Part shown: one piece after another, positions 29,771 through 43,283 of the stretch
How the letters are laid out: every line of letters starts with the position of its first letter
Numbering within the stretch: the stretch's first letter is position 1
NCBI GenBank assembly: GCA_903848955.1
Contig: CAINHS010000140.1
Location: forward strand, 1 to 59,542
Length of the DNA: 59,542 nt
Reading direction: 5' to 3'
From: an uncultured beta proteobacterium
Lineage (GTDB): Bacteria; Pseudomonadota; Gammaproteobacteria; Burkholderiales; Rhodocyclaceae
The notes under the pieces: model-generated
Told to the model about the DNA's origin: nothing
Databases searched by the model: none
What the model saw: the letters and a program-made list of their open reading frames with translations, nothing else
Position numbers and translations under genes: made by a program

Positions 29771-32191
29771 TCAGCCCCGCTTCACAAACTCCTCAAATCC
29801 TTCCAGCGGCAGCGGACGGCCGAACAGATAGCCCTGATAGGCAAGACAACCCTGGTCCTCGAGGAAATCGCGCTGCGCTTGGATTTCAACTCCCTCAGCG
29901 ATGACCGCCAAGCCCATACTCTCGGCCAAGGCGACGACCATCTTTGCAATGGCTGCGTCGTTTGCGTCAGTGAGAATATTTCTGACAAAACCCTGGTCAA
30001 TCTTCAGTTGATCCAGGGGCAGTCGCTTCAAATAAGAGAGCGACGAATACCCCGTGCCAAAGTCGTCCAGCGAGAAGCACACACCCTTTGCCTTCAGCGA
30101 CGTCATTTTGGCGACGATGTCTTCTACATTAACCACCAGCATGCTTTCCGTCAGTTCCAGTTTGAGCCGCTGCGGGTTTGCACCGCTGCTATCAAGCACG
30201 GCCAGGACCTGATCGACAAAGTCGCGTTGGTGGAACTGGCGGGCGCTGACGTTCACCGCGATAGTGAGATGAGCCGTTTCCGGCTGTGCGGCCCAAGCCG
30301 CCAGTTGGCTGCAAGCCGTCTCCATCACCCAGTGGCCCAGGGGCAGGATCAGACCGGTATCCTCGGCGAGGGGGATGAAGTCGGCCGGCGATACCATCCC
30401 TCGCTGGGGGTGCTTCCAGCGCACCAGTGCCTCCGCCCCCGTCAGGCGACCCTGGCCGACCACTTGCGGCTGATAGTAGAGAAGAAACTGATGATTGGTC
30501 ATCGCCTCATGCAAGTCTGCATCCATTGCCGCACGATTCGTGACTGCGGACTGCATTGCTGGATCGAAAAATGTCAGGGTATTGCGTCCTGCCGCCTTCG
30601 CCTGATACATGGCCAGATCGGCCCGTTTCAGCAAGTCATCGATAGTCTCCTGGTGATTGGAGAACAGCGTGACGCCAATGCTTGCAGTGCTGCTGTGTGC
30701 GTAGCTGGCGAATTGATACGATTGATCGAGTGCAGCGAGAATCTTCTCACCGATGGCCTGGATCCGGATGGCAGCATCGGGCTCATCCCTGCTCAGGCCC
30801 TCCAGCATCACCACGAATTCGTCACCGCCGAGCCTGGCTACGGTGTCGTTCTCGCGCACGCAGGCAGCGAGACGTTGGGCAGCCTGCACCAGCAGCAGGT
30901 CGCCGGCGTCGTGACCGAGGGTATCGTTCAGGGTCTTGAAGTTATCCAGGTCGATGAACAGCAGTGCGCCATATCTTCCGCTGCGGGCACTGGCGGCCAT
31001 GGCATGTTTCAGCCTGTCACGCAAAAGTCGACGGTTGGGTAACTGGGTTAGCGGATCGTAGAAGGCCAGATTCCTGACCTCATCTTCGGCCTTCTTGCGC
31101 TCGGTGATGTCACGCGAGAGAACAATGAAGCGTTGCTCCTGTCCGGCCACAACGGTCTTCCTGGCGATGGACAACTCGAACCAGCGGATGCCTTGAGACA
31201 GCGGCAGCGCAAATTGCCTGCCTCGCGACTGGCCATTTTCGTTCGCTTCCTGCAATGCCGACAGGCAGACACTGGCTGCCTCTGCGGGAAGCACGTCGGA
31301 GACAGTGCTGTTCAGCAGCATCTCGGGAGGTGCCGCCAACAGGTCCGTGTTCGGCGAATGGTACTCATAGTAGCGTCCATCAAGCCCGACTTCGAACATG
31401 AGATCGGGAACGGCATCGAGCGTGGCTTGCAGCTGGTTCTTCGTCGCCAGAATCTGAGTCTCTACCTTCCTGCGCTCATCGAGTTCCGCATTCAGAGCGA
31501 CGTTCTGTTTTTCCAGGGAAGAAAGCATGGCGTTGAAGCCCCTCGCCAATGTCCCGATTTCATCATCACTGACTATTTTTGCGCGCTGCCCGTGATCACC
31601 TTCGCGTTCGATCGTACTCATGACAGCGGCGAGCGCTTCGATCGGGCGGGTGACCTCCCTGCTCATTCGCTGGAACAGGCTGTAGGCTGCGAGCAGGATC
31701 AAGGTGCCGATTGCCATGTTCGCGCTGACGGTGAGAAGCATTTCCCGGTTGAGCTTTTCAAGACTGGAGGCCATCAGCAGATGGGCAGAGGCTTCGCTCT
31801 GCGGCGCAATCGCCTGGACGACACCATGATTCTCGAAAGCGGTGAAGTCACCCCGCGCAAAGTATTGCCGGATGTCGTTTTCCGCCTGGCTGCCACCTTG
31901 CGTCGCGTACGCTGCAAAATATTTTCCGTCGGCCAGGATCACTGCGGCCATGCGTACATCCGGGTAGTGCTGCAAAGCGTTCAAGGTCTGCTGGGCAAAT
32001 TCGGCGTCACCGAAGGCGACGGCGGATTCTAGATTGCCGGCCAGTGCGGCTGCCTGAGTGCGGAGGTTCTCATGAGCCACCGTGCGAGCGTGATGATAGA
32101 GATACATCTGCGAGAGCAGCCCGGCGCTCAGCAGCACTGAAATTACCACGACCATATAGATGCGGGTGAGCTTGGTGGTAATGGTGCGCAT
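29771..32191 (-). CDS. Membrane GGDEF/EAL c-di-GMP enzyme with CHASE8-like sensor
   Basis: An 806-residue inner-membrane protein. TM1 (about 12-32) and TM2 (about 152-174) flank a periplasmic domain of the CHASE8 type; then HAMP (about 176-232), PAS (about 252-368), GGDEF (about 372-545) and EAL (about 555-806). GGDEF is intact and RxxD (I-site, REND) lies five residues before it. EAL, ELTES, LDDFGTGYSS and KIDQGFV are intact, so it may both make and break c-di-GMP. The ATG at 32191 has AAGG upstream; a TTG at 32197 is an alternative. It is the third gene after the TonB receptor and YfiR. Confidence 0.93.
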   Translation of the reverse strand: MRTITTKLTRIYMVVVISVLLSAGLLSQMYLYHHARTVAHENLRTQAAALAGNLESAVAFGDAEFAQQTLNALQHYPDVRMAAVILADGKYFAAYATQGGSQAENDIRQYFARGDFTAFENHGVVQAIAPQSEASAHLLMASSLEKLNREMLLTVSANMAIGTLILLAAYSLFQRMSREVTRPIEALAAVMSTIEREGDHGQRAKIVSDDEIGTLARGFNAMLSSLEKQNVALNAELDERRKVETQILATKNQLQATLDAVPDLMFEVGLDGRYYEYHSPNTDLLAAPPEMLLNSTVSDVLPAEAASVCLSALQEANENGQSRGRQFALPLSQGIRWFELSIARKTVVAGQEQRFIVLSRDITERKKAEDEVRNLAFYDPLTQLPNRRLLRDRLKHAMAASARSGRYGALLFIDLDNFKTLNDTLGHDAGDLLLVQAAQRLAACVRENDTVARLGGDEFVVMLEGLSRDEPDAAIRIQAIGEKILAALDQSYQFASYAHSSTASIGVTLFSNHQETIDDLLKRADLAMYQAKAAGRNTLTFFDPAMQSAVTNRAAMDADLHEAMTNHQFLLYYQPQVVGQGRLTGAEALVRWKHPQRGMVSPADFIPLAEDTGLILPLGHWVMETACSQLAAWAAQPETAHLTIAVNVSARQFHQRDFVDQVLAVLDSSGANPQRLKLELTESMLVVNVEDIVAKMTSLKAKGVCFSLDDFGTGYSSLSYLKRLPLDQLKIDQGFVRNILTDANDAAIAKMVVALAESMGLAVIAEGVEIQAQRDFLEDQGCLAYQGYLFGRPLPLEGFEEFVKRG

Positions 32192-32193
32192 CG

Positions 32194-32709
32194 TCAATAC
32201 ACCTTGCGGGCCAACTGCAGCATCTTGGCGCTGACCTGAAAGCCCAGCCGTCGGGTCACGGCCAGATCGACTTCAAAGACAATCCGGCCGTCACTCTGGA
32301 TCAGAGCCACCATGGCACCCTTGGGCATGGCATCAGAGCTTTCGGCCACAATCAGGATGGGGTAGCCATTTACCACCTGCCGGACCCGTTCCAGTGACTG
32401 CGCATGATCGGCCGGGACAAATACCAGATCGCATTGCGGAATGTCATGAACGGCCACACCGTGGCGGACGCTGATCTGCATGTTGCGCACCGGTTTGCCG
32501 ATGAGGCTGTGGAGTGGCTGTCCGAGTGCATCATCGCCGATGATGCACAGCCTGAGCGCGGCACGCTGCTCGTCCGGCCACTGAATGAATTTGGCAAAGT
32601 TGTACAGGTAGGCAGCTTTCACCGTGGCCTCGTCTGCCGCCAGCGACACGGTGGCCGCAGCGCTCATGCCCAGCACAAACAACAGACGAAGGAATGCGGT
32701 GCGGCTCAC
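32194..32709 (-). CDS. YfiR family periplasmic regulator (DUF4154)
   Basis: A 171-residue exported protein: signal peptide cut near SLAA-DEAT, then the conserved VKAAYLYNFAKFIQWP that defines the YfiR/DUF4154 family. In Pseudomonas, YfiR holds the YfiN diguanylate cyclase inactive through its periplasmic domain and is redox- and envelope-sensitive. Here it starts one base after the TonB receptor stop and overlaps the start region of the cyclase, so they are surely one operon. It likely controls the membrane GGDEF/EAL protein. Confidence 0.92.
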   Translation of the reverse strand: MSRTAFLRLLFVLGMSAAATVSLAADEATVKAAYLYNFAKFIQWPDEQRAALRLCIIGDDALGQPLHSLIGKPVRNMQISVRHGVAVHDIPQCDLVFVPADHAQSLERVRQVVNGYPILIVAESSDAMPKGAMVALIQSDGRIVFEVDLAVTRRLGFQVSAKMLQLARKVY

Positions 32710-32710
32710 C

Positions 32711-34672
32711 TCAAAAGTCCGCCGTCAGGTGGATCTGCATCTGGCGTCCGTAGTCAGGAATGGTCGGTACATTACCGGCTGCACCGAGGGAGTATTCCGG
32801 TCCCGCTACGGTCACCACCCGGCGGTCGAACAGGTTGCTGGCGCGCATTTGCCAGCGCAGGTCACGCGTGAATCGACCCGAAAGCGATGCATGACTGACC
32901 GTCTGACCACCGACCGCATTTGTGAAGACATCGCGGCGCGGCCCGGTGTAGTAGGTCTCCCAACCCAGTTCATAGGCTCCGAGCGGAACGACGGCGAGCA
33001 ACCTGGCGAGTCGCCGGGGACTGTTGGGCAGGGGCGCGCCGGCAGCATCCTCACTGTGCTGCCAGGACAGGCTGCCACGTACATCGACTCCACCACTGAA
33101 GCGATAGCGTGCGCCCAGTTCCAGCCCTTCGGTGAGGGCATCGCCGATGTTCTGAACTTGTTGCAAACCCGTGCTGAAATCGGTGACGGTACCGAGCATA
33201 TCCCTGAAGCGATTGCGATACATCGAGGCGGTCCAGCGCCCGTGCGCGCCGAGGGCCTGTTCCAGGGCGATTTCCGTGGTGGCTATGCGTTCCGGCTTCA
33301 GAGTACCTCCGGCCAGTTGGGTTCCCGGATAGCTGTAATTCGATTCGTAGGCATTGGGCGGACGAAATGCTTTGCCGGTCATCAGTTTCAACACCGTTGC
33401 GCCGGGCAGATTGACGATCAGCGCTGCGCGCGGGCTCACCTGGCGGCTGCCGAGCGTGTCGCGGTCGTAACGTCCGCCGAGGTTCAGGGCAAACATGTTC
33501 GTAAGGCGAATATCGTCCTGCGCATACAGGCTCAGGGTGCGGCGCTTGCCCTGGCTGAGGCCGCCGGTGTTTTCCTGGTCGCGCTTGAAATCATCCCGGA
33601 TACTGGCACCCAGCACCCAGGTCTGGTTCTCCCACGGTTTGCCCGTCAGTTGCGCGCTTCCCCCCAGCCAGCCCGAGCGGGCCATGTCGGATTCCCACGC
33701 ACCGCTGTAGCGGTAGCGACCTTCCCAATGGAATTGCCCGGCATAGGCTTGTCCTTCGAGCGTCCACGTAGTCTTGAGGGGGCGCTGAAAGCGCAGACCG
33801 ATCTGTGTGGTGGCGTCAATGTTGGTGACGGGGACGTCAAAATCCGTGGCATAGAGGGCGCCCGCCGCTTCCTTCTGGCGCCGGCCATGCAGCAGATGCA
33901 CGCTCCAGTCTTCGTCGCCGTATCGCAGGAACAGCCGGCGTTGGCGTTCGTCGTCCAACCCGCGCGCCCAACCATCGCCGCCGCCGATGCCGTCCCATTG
34001 TGGAAAATGCCTCGCCGAGCCGGTCGAGCGTTCGGTCGACGCCGAGATCAGCCAGTGCCTCCCGGTCCCGTCCCTGCCGCCTGCATTGGCTTGGCCGCTT
34101 GAAAAGCCGTTGCTGCCCGCTCCGACTGTCACGGAGCGGCCAATACTGTCGCTCTGCCGGGTAATGACATTGACTACTGCAAGATAGGCGTTGCCGCCAT
34201 ACAGCGCCGAACCCGGGCCGGGTACCACTTCGATGCGCTCGATCAGGTTCATGTCGAGCGGAAATTCCGAGCCGATCATGGCCTGGTCATAGATTCCGTC
34301 GTTGGCGGGAATGCCGTCGATGAGCAGGAGGATGCGACTGTTGTAGTCCCCCGGTTGGCTGAATCCGCGTACGCCCAGATAGCGATAATCGGTGGCGGTG
34401 CTGATCTCGAAGCCGCGCACGCTGGCCAGAGCTTCGCTCAGATTGCGCCAGCCATGACTGCGGATTTCCTCGCCGCGAATCACCGTGGCGGTAGAAGGTG
34501 ATTCGGAAATGCGCTGACTGAACTTGGATGCCGTGGTAATTCTGGTATTGAGCAGGTCGTCAAGGGATAGATCATCGACGTCGGCGGCGTCCGCCGGATG
34601 TGCCACGAGCAATACGGACATGCCAACCCACACCGCCAGGCTGGCAGACGACGATTTTCGTTCATGGATCAT
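32711..34672 (-). CDS. TonB-dependent outer membrane receptor
   Basis: A 653-residue receptor with a signal peptide (cut after HPADA). The plug domain follows (about 45-165, with ATVIRGEEIRSHGWRNLSEAL and IERIEVVPGPGSALYGGNA), then a 22-strand barrel to the C-terminal aromatic end (QIHLTADF). There is no N-terminal STN signalling domain and no anti-sigma factor nearby. The plug is of the colicin I/haem receptor style but the ligand cannot be told. AAGGA lies seven bases before the ATG. First gene of the operon with YfiR and GGDEF/EAL. Confidence 0.92.
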   Translation of the reverse strand: MIHERKSSSASLAVWVGMSVLLVAHPADAADVDDLSLDDLLNTRITTASKFSQRISESPSTATVIRGEEIRSHGWRNLSEALASVRGFEISTATDYRYLGVRGFSQPGDYNSRILLLIDGIPANDGIYDQAMIGSEFPLDMNLIERIEVVPGPGSALYGGNAYLAVVNVITRQSDSIGRSVTVGAGSNGFSSGQANAGGRDGTGRHWLISASTERSTGSARHFPQWDGIGGGDGWARGLDDERQRRLFLRYGDEDWSVHLLHGRRQKEAAGALYATDFDVPVTNIDATTQIGLRFQRPLKTTWTLEGQAYAGQFHWEGRYRYSGAWESDMARSGWLGGSAQLTGKPWENQTWVLGASIRDDFKRDQENTGGLSQGKRRTLSLYAQDDIRLTNMFALNLGGRYDRDTLGSRQVSPRAALIVNLPGATVLKLMTGKAFRPPNAYESNYSYPGTQLAGGTLKPERIATTEIALEQALGAHGRWTASMYRNRFRDMLGTVTDFSTGLQQVQNIGDALTEGLELGARYRFSGGVDVRGSLSWQHSEDAAGAPLPNSPRRLARLLAVVPLGAYELGWETYYTGPRRDVFTNAVGGQTVSHASLSGRFTRDLRWQMRASNLFDRRVVTVAGPEYSLGAAGNVPTIPDYGRQMQIHLTADF

Positions 34673-35026
34673 GACTGGTCCTTCGTCACTCAGTTTCTGG
34701 GCAGCTCACGAGGACAAGCAAAATGTTGCCGCGGTGAGAACTCTTGTCCTGAGACTGGTAACCCGATAGTCGTCATAATTACAAAATATTGCCAATTCGC
34801 ATATCGGTGAAATGTGCAACGGGTTGCGGTTTCTACTTAGTTTTTTCCGGCAACCTGATTTTTCTCCCGCTCAACTGCGTGCTTTATGATGCCGGGAGTC
34901 AAACCGGTTCGAGCAAATACCTGTCGGCCGGGGCTTCAACGGGCGCGATGGGCGCCCACGCCTGACCCGGATCGGCAATTATTTGATTTACACTGGGGAA
35001 CAGAATCATTCGGCCTCTTGTTGCGT
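34673..35026. other. Divergent intergenic region with structured leader
   Basis: This 354-base region separates the TonB operon from the small plus-strand gene. On the minus strand a perfect 8-bp stem (AGGACAAG at 34711-34718 with CTTGTCCT at 34743-34750) can form in the leader, about 40-80 bases before the TonB start. Flanking bases (CAGTTTC and GAGACTG) extend it imperfectly. The middle (34780-34860) is AT-rich and probably holds promoters. No known riboswitch or Fur box was recognised. Confidence 0.5.
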
Positions 35027-35389
35027 ATGCCTTTTGAAATCATCTGGTCCGAGCGCGAAGCTCACAAGTGCTTTTCTGGACAAGTGTCCGGGGAGGAGTA
35101 TGTCCGCTCCGTTCAGGACGTTCGAAGCGACCTTCGCTTCCCGAATCTGAAGATCATCATCAATGATTTTTCTCGGGCTACCGTTATCACTATTGAACGA
35201 TTGGCGATGTTGTACGCAGCCTCACTGACGTCCGCCGCGAGGGAAAAGAATGCGGATGTGCGAGTTGCCTTCGTTGTGCCGCAAGGTCCGGTGGGTGCCG
35301 ATGTGAGGGAGGTTCTGGCGCCGCTGGTAGTGCCACGCTACAAGTTTCGGGTTTTCGATACGACTGAAGAAGCCAAAAACTGGGAATAG
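35027..35389 (+). CDS. Small STAS/SpoIIAA-like hypothetical protein
   Basis: A 120-residue protein, MPFEIIWSEREAHKCFSG onward, with the alternation and the LKIIINDFSRATVIT segment seen in SpoIIAA/STAS-like folds. No catalytic motif and no signal peptide. The start at 35027 lacks a clear ribosome-binding site; an in-frame start farther upstream (34886) is possible but that part has no protein-like pattern. It stands alone next to the signalling genes. Fold assignment is tentative. Confidence 0.5.
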   Translation: MPFEIIWSEREAHKCFSGQVSGEEYVRSVQDVRSDLRFPNLKIIINDFSRATVITIERLAMLYAASLTSAAREKNADVRVAFVVPQGPVGADVREVLAPLVVPRYKFRVFDTTEEAKNWE

Positions 35390-35561
35390 GTTCAGCGCAA
35401 CCGGATGGCGAACAGGAGTCGCGGCAATGCGGCGTGAAAGCAGACGCTGAAAATTTAACATTTATCATGTCGCGAGGGGTTGGCTGTGGCCGAACTCGGA
35501 TTGAGCGTTTCACTACAAATCCAGAGACATCAGCGCTGCGCGTTGCAATGCTGACGCTCGG

Positions 35562-36167
35562 TCACGGAACCCGGACAGCCAAAAATTTGCCGGCTTGGAC
35601 CGGCAGGCCAGGTGCCCCAAGCATGGTCACGATGCCCGTGGCGATGAACACGGCGGCGGCCATCCAGCGGATCAGCTTTAGCGGCAGGCGTTTCGCCAGC
35701 CGCTCGCCGACGATTACTGCCGGTACATTAGCCAGCATCATGCCCAGCGTGGTTCCCATGACCACGGCGACCAGCGCCCCTTGAAACTGCGCCGCCAGCG
35801 CCATTGTGGCGAACTGGGTCTTGTCGCCCATTTCGGCGATGAAGAAGGCGATGCAGGTGGTGACGAAGGCTCCGGCGCGATGCAGCGTCGGAGCTTCGTC
35901 GAGTGAATCCGGGTGCAGCGCCCACAGGCCGAAGACGACGAACACCGTGCCGGTGATCCACGGCAGCCACTGCGGCGCGATCAGTTGCGCCAGCCAGACG
36001 CCGACCGAGCCGGCGAGGGCGTGATTGAGGACCGTGGCGACAAAGATACCGGCGATGATCGGCAGGGGTTTGCGCAGCCGGGCGGCGAGGACGAAGGACA
36101 GCAATTGGGTCTTGTCGCCGATTTCGGCGATGGCGACCAGCGTGGTCGAGGTGAGAAAGGCTTCCAA
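35562..36167 (-). CDS. TMEM165/GDT1 family divalent cation exporter
   Basis: A 201-residue membrane protein of the UPF0016 family with two copies of the E-x-G-D-K-T motif (EIGDKTQ near residue 15, EMGDKTQ near 110) and about six helices. Bacterial members such as MneA of Vibrio export manganese. It starts two bases after the fur stop on the same strand, which suggests shared control of metal homeostasis. No yybP-ykoY riboswitch is visible because there is no leader. Confidence 0.9.
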   Translation of the reverse strand: MEAFLTSTTLVAIAEIGDKTQLLSFVLAARLRKPLPIIAGIFVATVLNHALAGSVGVWLAQLIAPQWLPWITGTVFVVFGLWALHPDSLDEAPTLHRAGAFVTTCIAFFIAEMGDKTQFATMALAAQFQGALVAVVMGTTLGMMLANVPAVIVGERLAKRLPLKLIRWMAAAVFIATGIVTMLGAPGLPVQAGKFLAVRVP

Positions 36168-36169
36168 GC

Positions 36170-36616
36170 TCAGCTTGCCGCCTTGCGATGCGCGCAGTCG
36201 GGTTTTTTGCAGTCGACGTAGAGGTAGAGAGCGTGTTCGCGCACCGCGAAGCCGCGTTCTTCGGCGATCTTGTTCTGGCGCTTCTCAATGGCGGCGTCAA
36301 AGAATTCTTCCACCCGGCCGCATTGCAGGCAGACCAGATGGTCGTGGTGCTTGCCTTCGTTGAGTTCGAAGATCGCCTTGCCGGATTCAAAATGGTGGCG
36401 TTGCAGCAGGCCGGCGTGCTCGAACTGGGTCAGTACGCGATAGACGGTGGCCAGCCCGATGTCCATGTCGTCGGCCAGCAGGTGGCGATAGACGTCTTCC
36501 GCCGTGACATGGCGCGCCGAACCTTCATCCTGCAGCTTGTGGAAGAGGTCGAGGATCTTGAGCCGCGGATAGGTTGCCTTGAGGCCGATGCTCTTGAGGT
36601 CGTCGGGATGGGTCAT
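36170..36616 (-). CDS. fur: Ferric uptake regulator Fur
   Basis: A 148-residue Fur repressor. An N-terminal winged helix ([23 protein letters not shown]) is followed by the dimer domain with the metal motif [12 protein letters not shown] second Cys pair (DCKKPDC) is near the C-terminus. It represses iron-uptake genes with Fe2+. The start MTHPDDLKS was chosen by homology. It diverges from bamE, the usual betaproteobacterial order. An autoregulatory Fur box in the 164-base gap was not clearly found. Confidence 0.97.
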   Translation of the reverse strand: MTHPDDLKSIGLKATYPRLKILDLFHKLQDEGSARHVTAEDVYRHLLADDMDIGLATVYRVLTQFEHAGLLQRHHFESGKAIFELNEGKHHDHLVCLQCGRVEEFFDAAIEKRQNKIAEERGFAVREHALYLYVDCKKPDCAHRKAAS

Positions 36617-36780
36617 GAAGAGGCAGTCGCGGCTCGGGTCGGCGCGGGGACTCGCAGTGATGGGCGGGCAGCTATGATATAGTTTTCGCACCCCGATTGG
36701 GATCATGCAGTCGGGAAAAGACAAGGCGTGCCCGGAATCGGGCGGCCATGACCGAATAGTGGTTTTCCCGGAATTTCCCG

Positions 36781-37206
36781 ATGAAGCGATTTCTGTTGCT
36801 CCTGCCTTTTCTGGCAGCCTGTTCCAATATCCCGCCGGTCACGAACTATCTCTCTCCCTATCGCATCGATGTGCGGCAGGGCAATTTTGTCACTCAGGAG
36901 ATGGTGGCGCAGTTGAAGCCCGGTCTCAGCCGCGACCAGGTGCGTTTCATCCTCGGCTCGCCTCTGGTGGCCGACATGTTCCATGCCGACCGCTGGGACT
37001 ATGTGTATCGCTTTCGATCGGGGCGCAGCGAGGTTCAGCAGCGCTCTCTGACGGTGTTCTTCGAGGGCAACAAGCTTGCGCGTGTCGCCGGCGACGTCGT
37101 CGCCGACGAGGGTGGCAAGGCAGAAGCGCCAAGGGCGGCGACACAGGTCATCGAGATACCGGGACCAGCCGTCCCGGCAGCGGCCAAAGAAGAAGAGAAG
37201 AAGTAG
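36781..37206 (+). CDS. bamE: Outer membrane assembly lipoprotein BamE
   Basis: A 141-residue lipoprotein with lipobox LAAC (Cys15) and the SmpA/OmlA fold ([32 protein letters not shown]). It belongs to the BamABCDE complex that inserts beta-barrel proteins such as the TonB receptor. The C-terminal 35 residues are a low-complexity Pro/Ala/Lys/Glu tail not found in E. coli. dapB follows after three bases. Confidence 0.96.
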   Translation: MKRFLLLLPFLAACSNIPPVTNYLSPYRIDVRQGNFVTQEMVAQLKPGLSRDQVRFILGSPLVADMFHADRWDYVYRFRSGRSEVQQRSLTVFFEGNKLARVAGDVVADEGGKAEAPRAATQVIEIPGPAVPAAAKEEEKK

Positions 37207-38016
<810 letters not shown>

Positions 38017-38101
38017 CCGGAATATCGGCGCACAGCCTGGCGGCAGCCCTGCCGCGCCGGCTTTGAGCGCAAATCGGACGCGGTCCGCCGTGGCCGGCGC
38101 T

Positions 38102-38130
38102 TTGCTATAGGCGGGCTGACAAGTTATAAT
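38102..38130 (+). promoter_or_regulatory. Sigma70 promoter for carA
   Basis: TTGCTA (38102-38107), a 17-base spacer and a perfect TATAAT (38125-38130) lie about 80 bases before the carA start. This leaves an mRNA leader of about 75 bases. No attenuator or PyrR/ArgR site was recognised in it. Confidence 0.75.
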
Positions 38131-38210
38131 CGGAGGGTTTGCCGAACGCTATGTGAATCAAGCGGCGTCCGGTTCCGATTGCAGAATATTCTTGTTCCGG
38201 GAGTCCCATC

Positions 38211-39353
38211 GTGCCTCACTTTCCGCCCGCCCTTCTTGCTCTGGCCGACGGAACGGTGTTTCAAGGCAAGGGTATCGGCGCCAGCGGCAGCAGCGTGGGT
38301 GAAGTGGTTTTCAACACCGCGCTGACCGGCTATCAGGAAATCCTGACCGATCCGTCCTACACCCGTCAGATCGTCACTCTCACCTATCCCCACATCGGCA
38401 ACTACGGTGTCAATCGCGAAGACTGCGAGGCCGCCGGCATCCATGCCGCCGGCCTGGTGATCCGTGACCTGCCGTTGCTGGCCTCGAATTTCCGCAGCGA
38501 GCAGAGCCTCGATGCCTATCTGCGGGCCGAGAACGTGCTCGGGTTGGCCGACATCGACACGCGCAAGCTGACCCGCATCCTGCGCGAAAAGGGCGCCCAG
38601 GCCGGCTGTCTGATGACGGGCGGCCCGCTTGATGTTGATGCTGCGGTGGCCCAGGCGCGCGCCTTTCCCGGTCTCGCCGGAATGGACCTGGCGCAAGTGG
38701 TGAGTGTCGAACAGTCCTATGTCTGGCGCGAGGGCGAGTGGAAGCTTGGTGCCGGTTTTACGCGGTCGGACCAGATTCCCGGCAGCGAGCGTTTCCACGT
38801 CGTGGCCTACGACTTCGGTGTCAAGCGCAACATTCTGCGCATGCTCGCCTCGCGCGGCTGCAAAGTCACCGTGGTGCCGGCGCGGACGCCGGCGGCAGAG
38901 GTGCTGGCGCTTAATCCTGATGGCATTTTTCTATCCAACGGTCCGGGCGACCCCGAGCCTTGCGACTATGCGGTGGCGGCGATCCGCGAGTTTCTTGATC
39001 GCCGCCTGCCGACCTTCGGCATCTGCCTCGGCCACCAGTTGATGGGGCTGGCGGGCGGCGGCAGGACACTGAAAATGAAATTCGGCCATCATGGCGCCAA
39101 TCACCCGGTCAAGGATCTCGAAACCGGGCAGGTGCTGATCACCAGCCAGAACCACGGCTTCGCCGTGGATCCGGCGAGCCTGCCGGCCAACGTGAAAGTG
39201 ACCCACGTTTCGTTGTTCGACGGCAGCCTGCAGGGCATGGCCTGGACCGACCGGCCGGCATTCTGCTTCCAGGGGCATCCGGAAGCCAGTCCGGGGCCGC
39301 ACGACGTGGCCTATCTGTTTGACCGCTTCATTCAGTCGATGGCGGCGAAGTAG
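38211..39353 (+). CDS. carA: Carbamoyl phosphate synthase small subunit
   Basis: A 380-residue glutaminase subunit that feeds ammonia to CarB. The class I amidotransferase motif FGICLGHQ carries the nucleophilic Cys, and the partner His is in [10 protein letters not shown]. The start is GTG, supported by GGGAG eight bases upstream. It is followed by a LysE-type exporter and then carB, not directly by carB. Confidence 0.97.
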   Translation: MPHFPPALLALADGTVFQGKGIGASGSSVGEVVFNTALTGYQEILTDPSYTRQIVTLTYPHIGNYGVNREDCEAAGIHAAGLVIRDLPLLASNFRSEQSLDAYLRAENVLGLADIDTRKLTRILREKGAQAGCLMTGGPLDVDAAVAQARAFPGLAGMDLAQVVSVEQSYVWREGEWKLGAGFTRSDQIPGSERFHVVAYDFGVKRNILRMLASRGCKVTVVPARTPAAEVLALNPDGIFLSNGPGDPEPCDYAVAAIREFLDRRLPTFGICLGHQLMGLAGGGRTLKMKFGHHGANHPVKDLETGQVLITSQNHGFAVDPASLPANVKVTHVSLFDGSLQGMAWTDRPAFCFQGHPEASPGPHDVAYLFDRFIQSMAAK

Positions 39354-39356
39354 CTC

Positions 39357-40004
39357 ATGGCGTACGGCATTACCGATCTCGCAACCTATGTGCTGGGCAC
39401 GATTTTTATCGTGCTGCTGCCGGGACCGAATTCGCTCTATGTTCTTTCGCTGGCTTCCCAGCGCGGCGTTCGTGCCGGCTATCTCGGCGCCTGCGGAATT
39501 TTTGCCGGCGATACGATCCTGATGGTGCTTTCGGCGACCGGTGTGGCCTCCCTGTTGCAGGCCAGTCCGGCACTGTTCATGGTGCTCAAGTACATCGGTG
39601 CGGGGTATCTGGCGTGGATGGGCGTCGGTCTGCTGCGGGCCGCCCGCGAGACATGGTACGGTCGCACACAGCTTGCTGCGACCCGGCCCGGGATCGATGC
39701 GACGCGGCCGTTTCAGACCGCACTTGCGATCAGCCTGATGAACCCCAAAGCCATCATGTTCTTCGTTTCCTTCTTCATCCAGTTCGTTGATCCGGGCTAC
39801 GCCTGGCCGGCGCTTTCCTTCGCCATTCTCGGGTTGATCTGCCAGGTCATCAGCGGGCTGTATCTGTCCGCGCTGATTCTGGGGGGAGCCCATCTGGCGC
39901 AGCAGTTTCGCAGCCGGCGCCGGCTTGCCGCGGGTACCACCGGCGGTGTCGGCGCAATGTTTATCGGATTTGGCGCCAGACTCGCCAACTCGACCCTGAA
40001 TTGA
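39357..40004 (+). CDS. LysE/RhtB family amino-acid exporter
   Basis: A 215-residue membrane protein with about six helices and the family signature at the start ([25 protein letters not shown]). Members export amino acids such as leucine, homoserine or lysine; the sequence reads most like LeuE but the substrate is not decidable. It lies three bases after carA and 25 before carB, on the same strand, so it is probably co-transcribed with carbamoyl phosphate synthesis, an uncommon placement. Confidence 0.88.
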   Translation: MAYGITDLATYVLGTIFIVLLPGPNSLYVLSLASQRGVRAGYLGACGIFAGDTILMVLSATGVASLLQASPALFMVLKYIGAGYLAWMGVGLLRAARETWYGRTQLAATRPGIDATRPFQTALAISLMNPKAIMFFVSFFIQFVDPGYAWPALSFAILGLICQVISGLYLSALILGGAHLAQQFRSRRRLAAGTTGGVGAMFIGFGARLANSTLN

Positions 40005-40029
40005 CAGGCAAATATCATGTACAAGCGTC

Positions 40030-43281
<3,252 letters not shown>

Positions 43282-43283
43282 GC

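Noticed and set aside
34673-34885. Cobalamin or c-di-GMP riboswitch before the TonB receptor
   Set aside because: No B12-box or GEMM core was found; only a simple stem-loop is visible.
36617-36780. Fur box between fur and bamE
   Set aside because: AT-rich stretches (GCTATGATATAG) are present but do not match the GATAAT repeats well enough.
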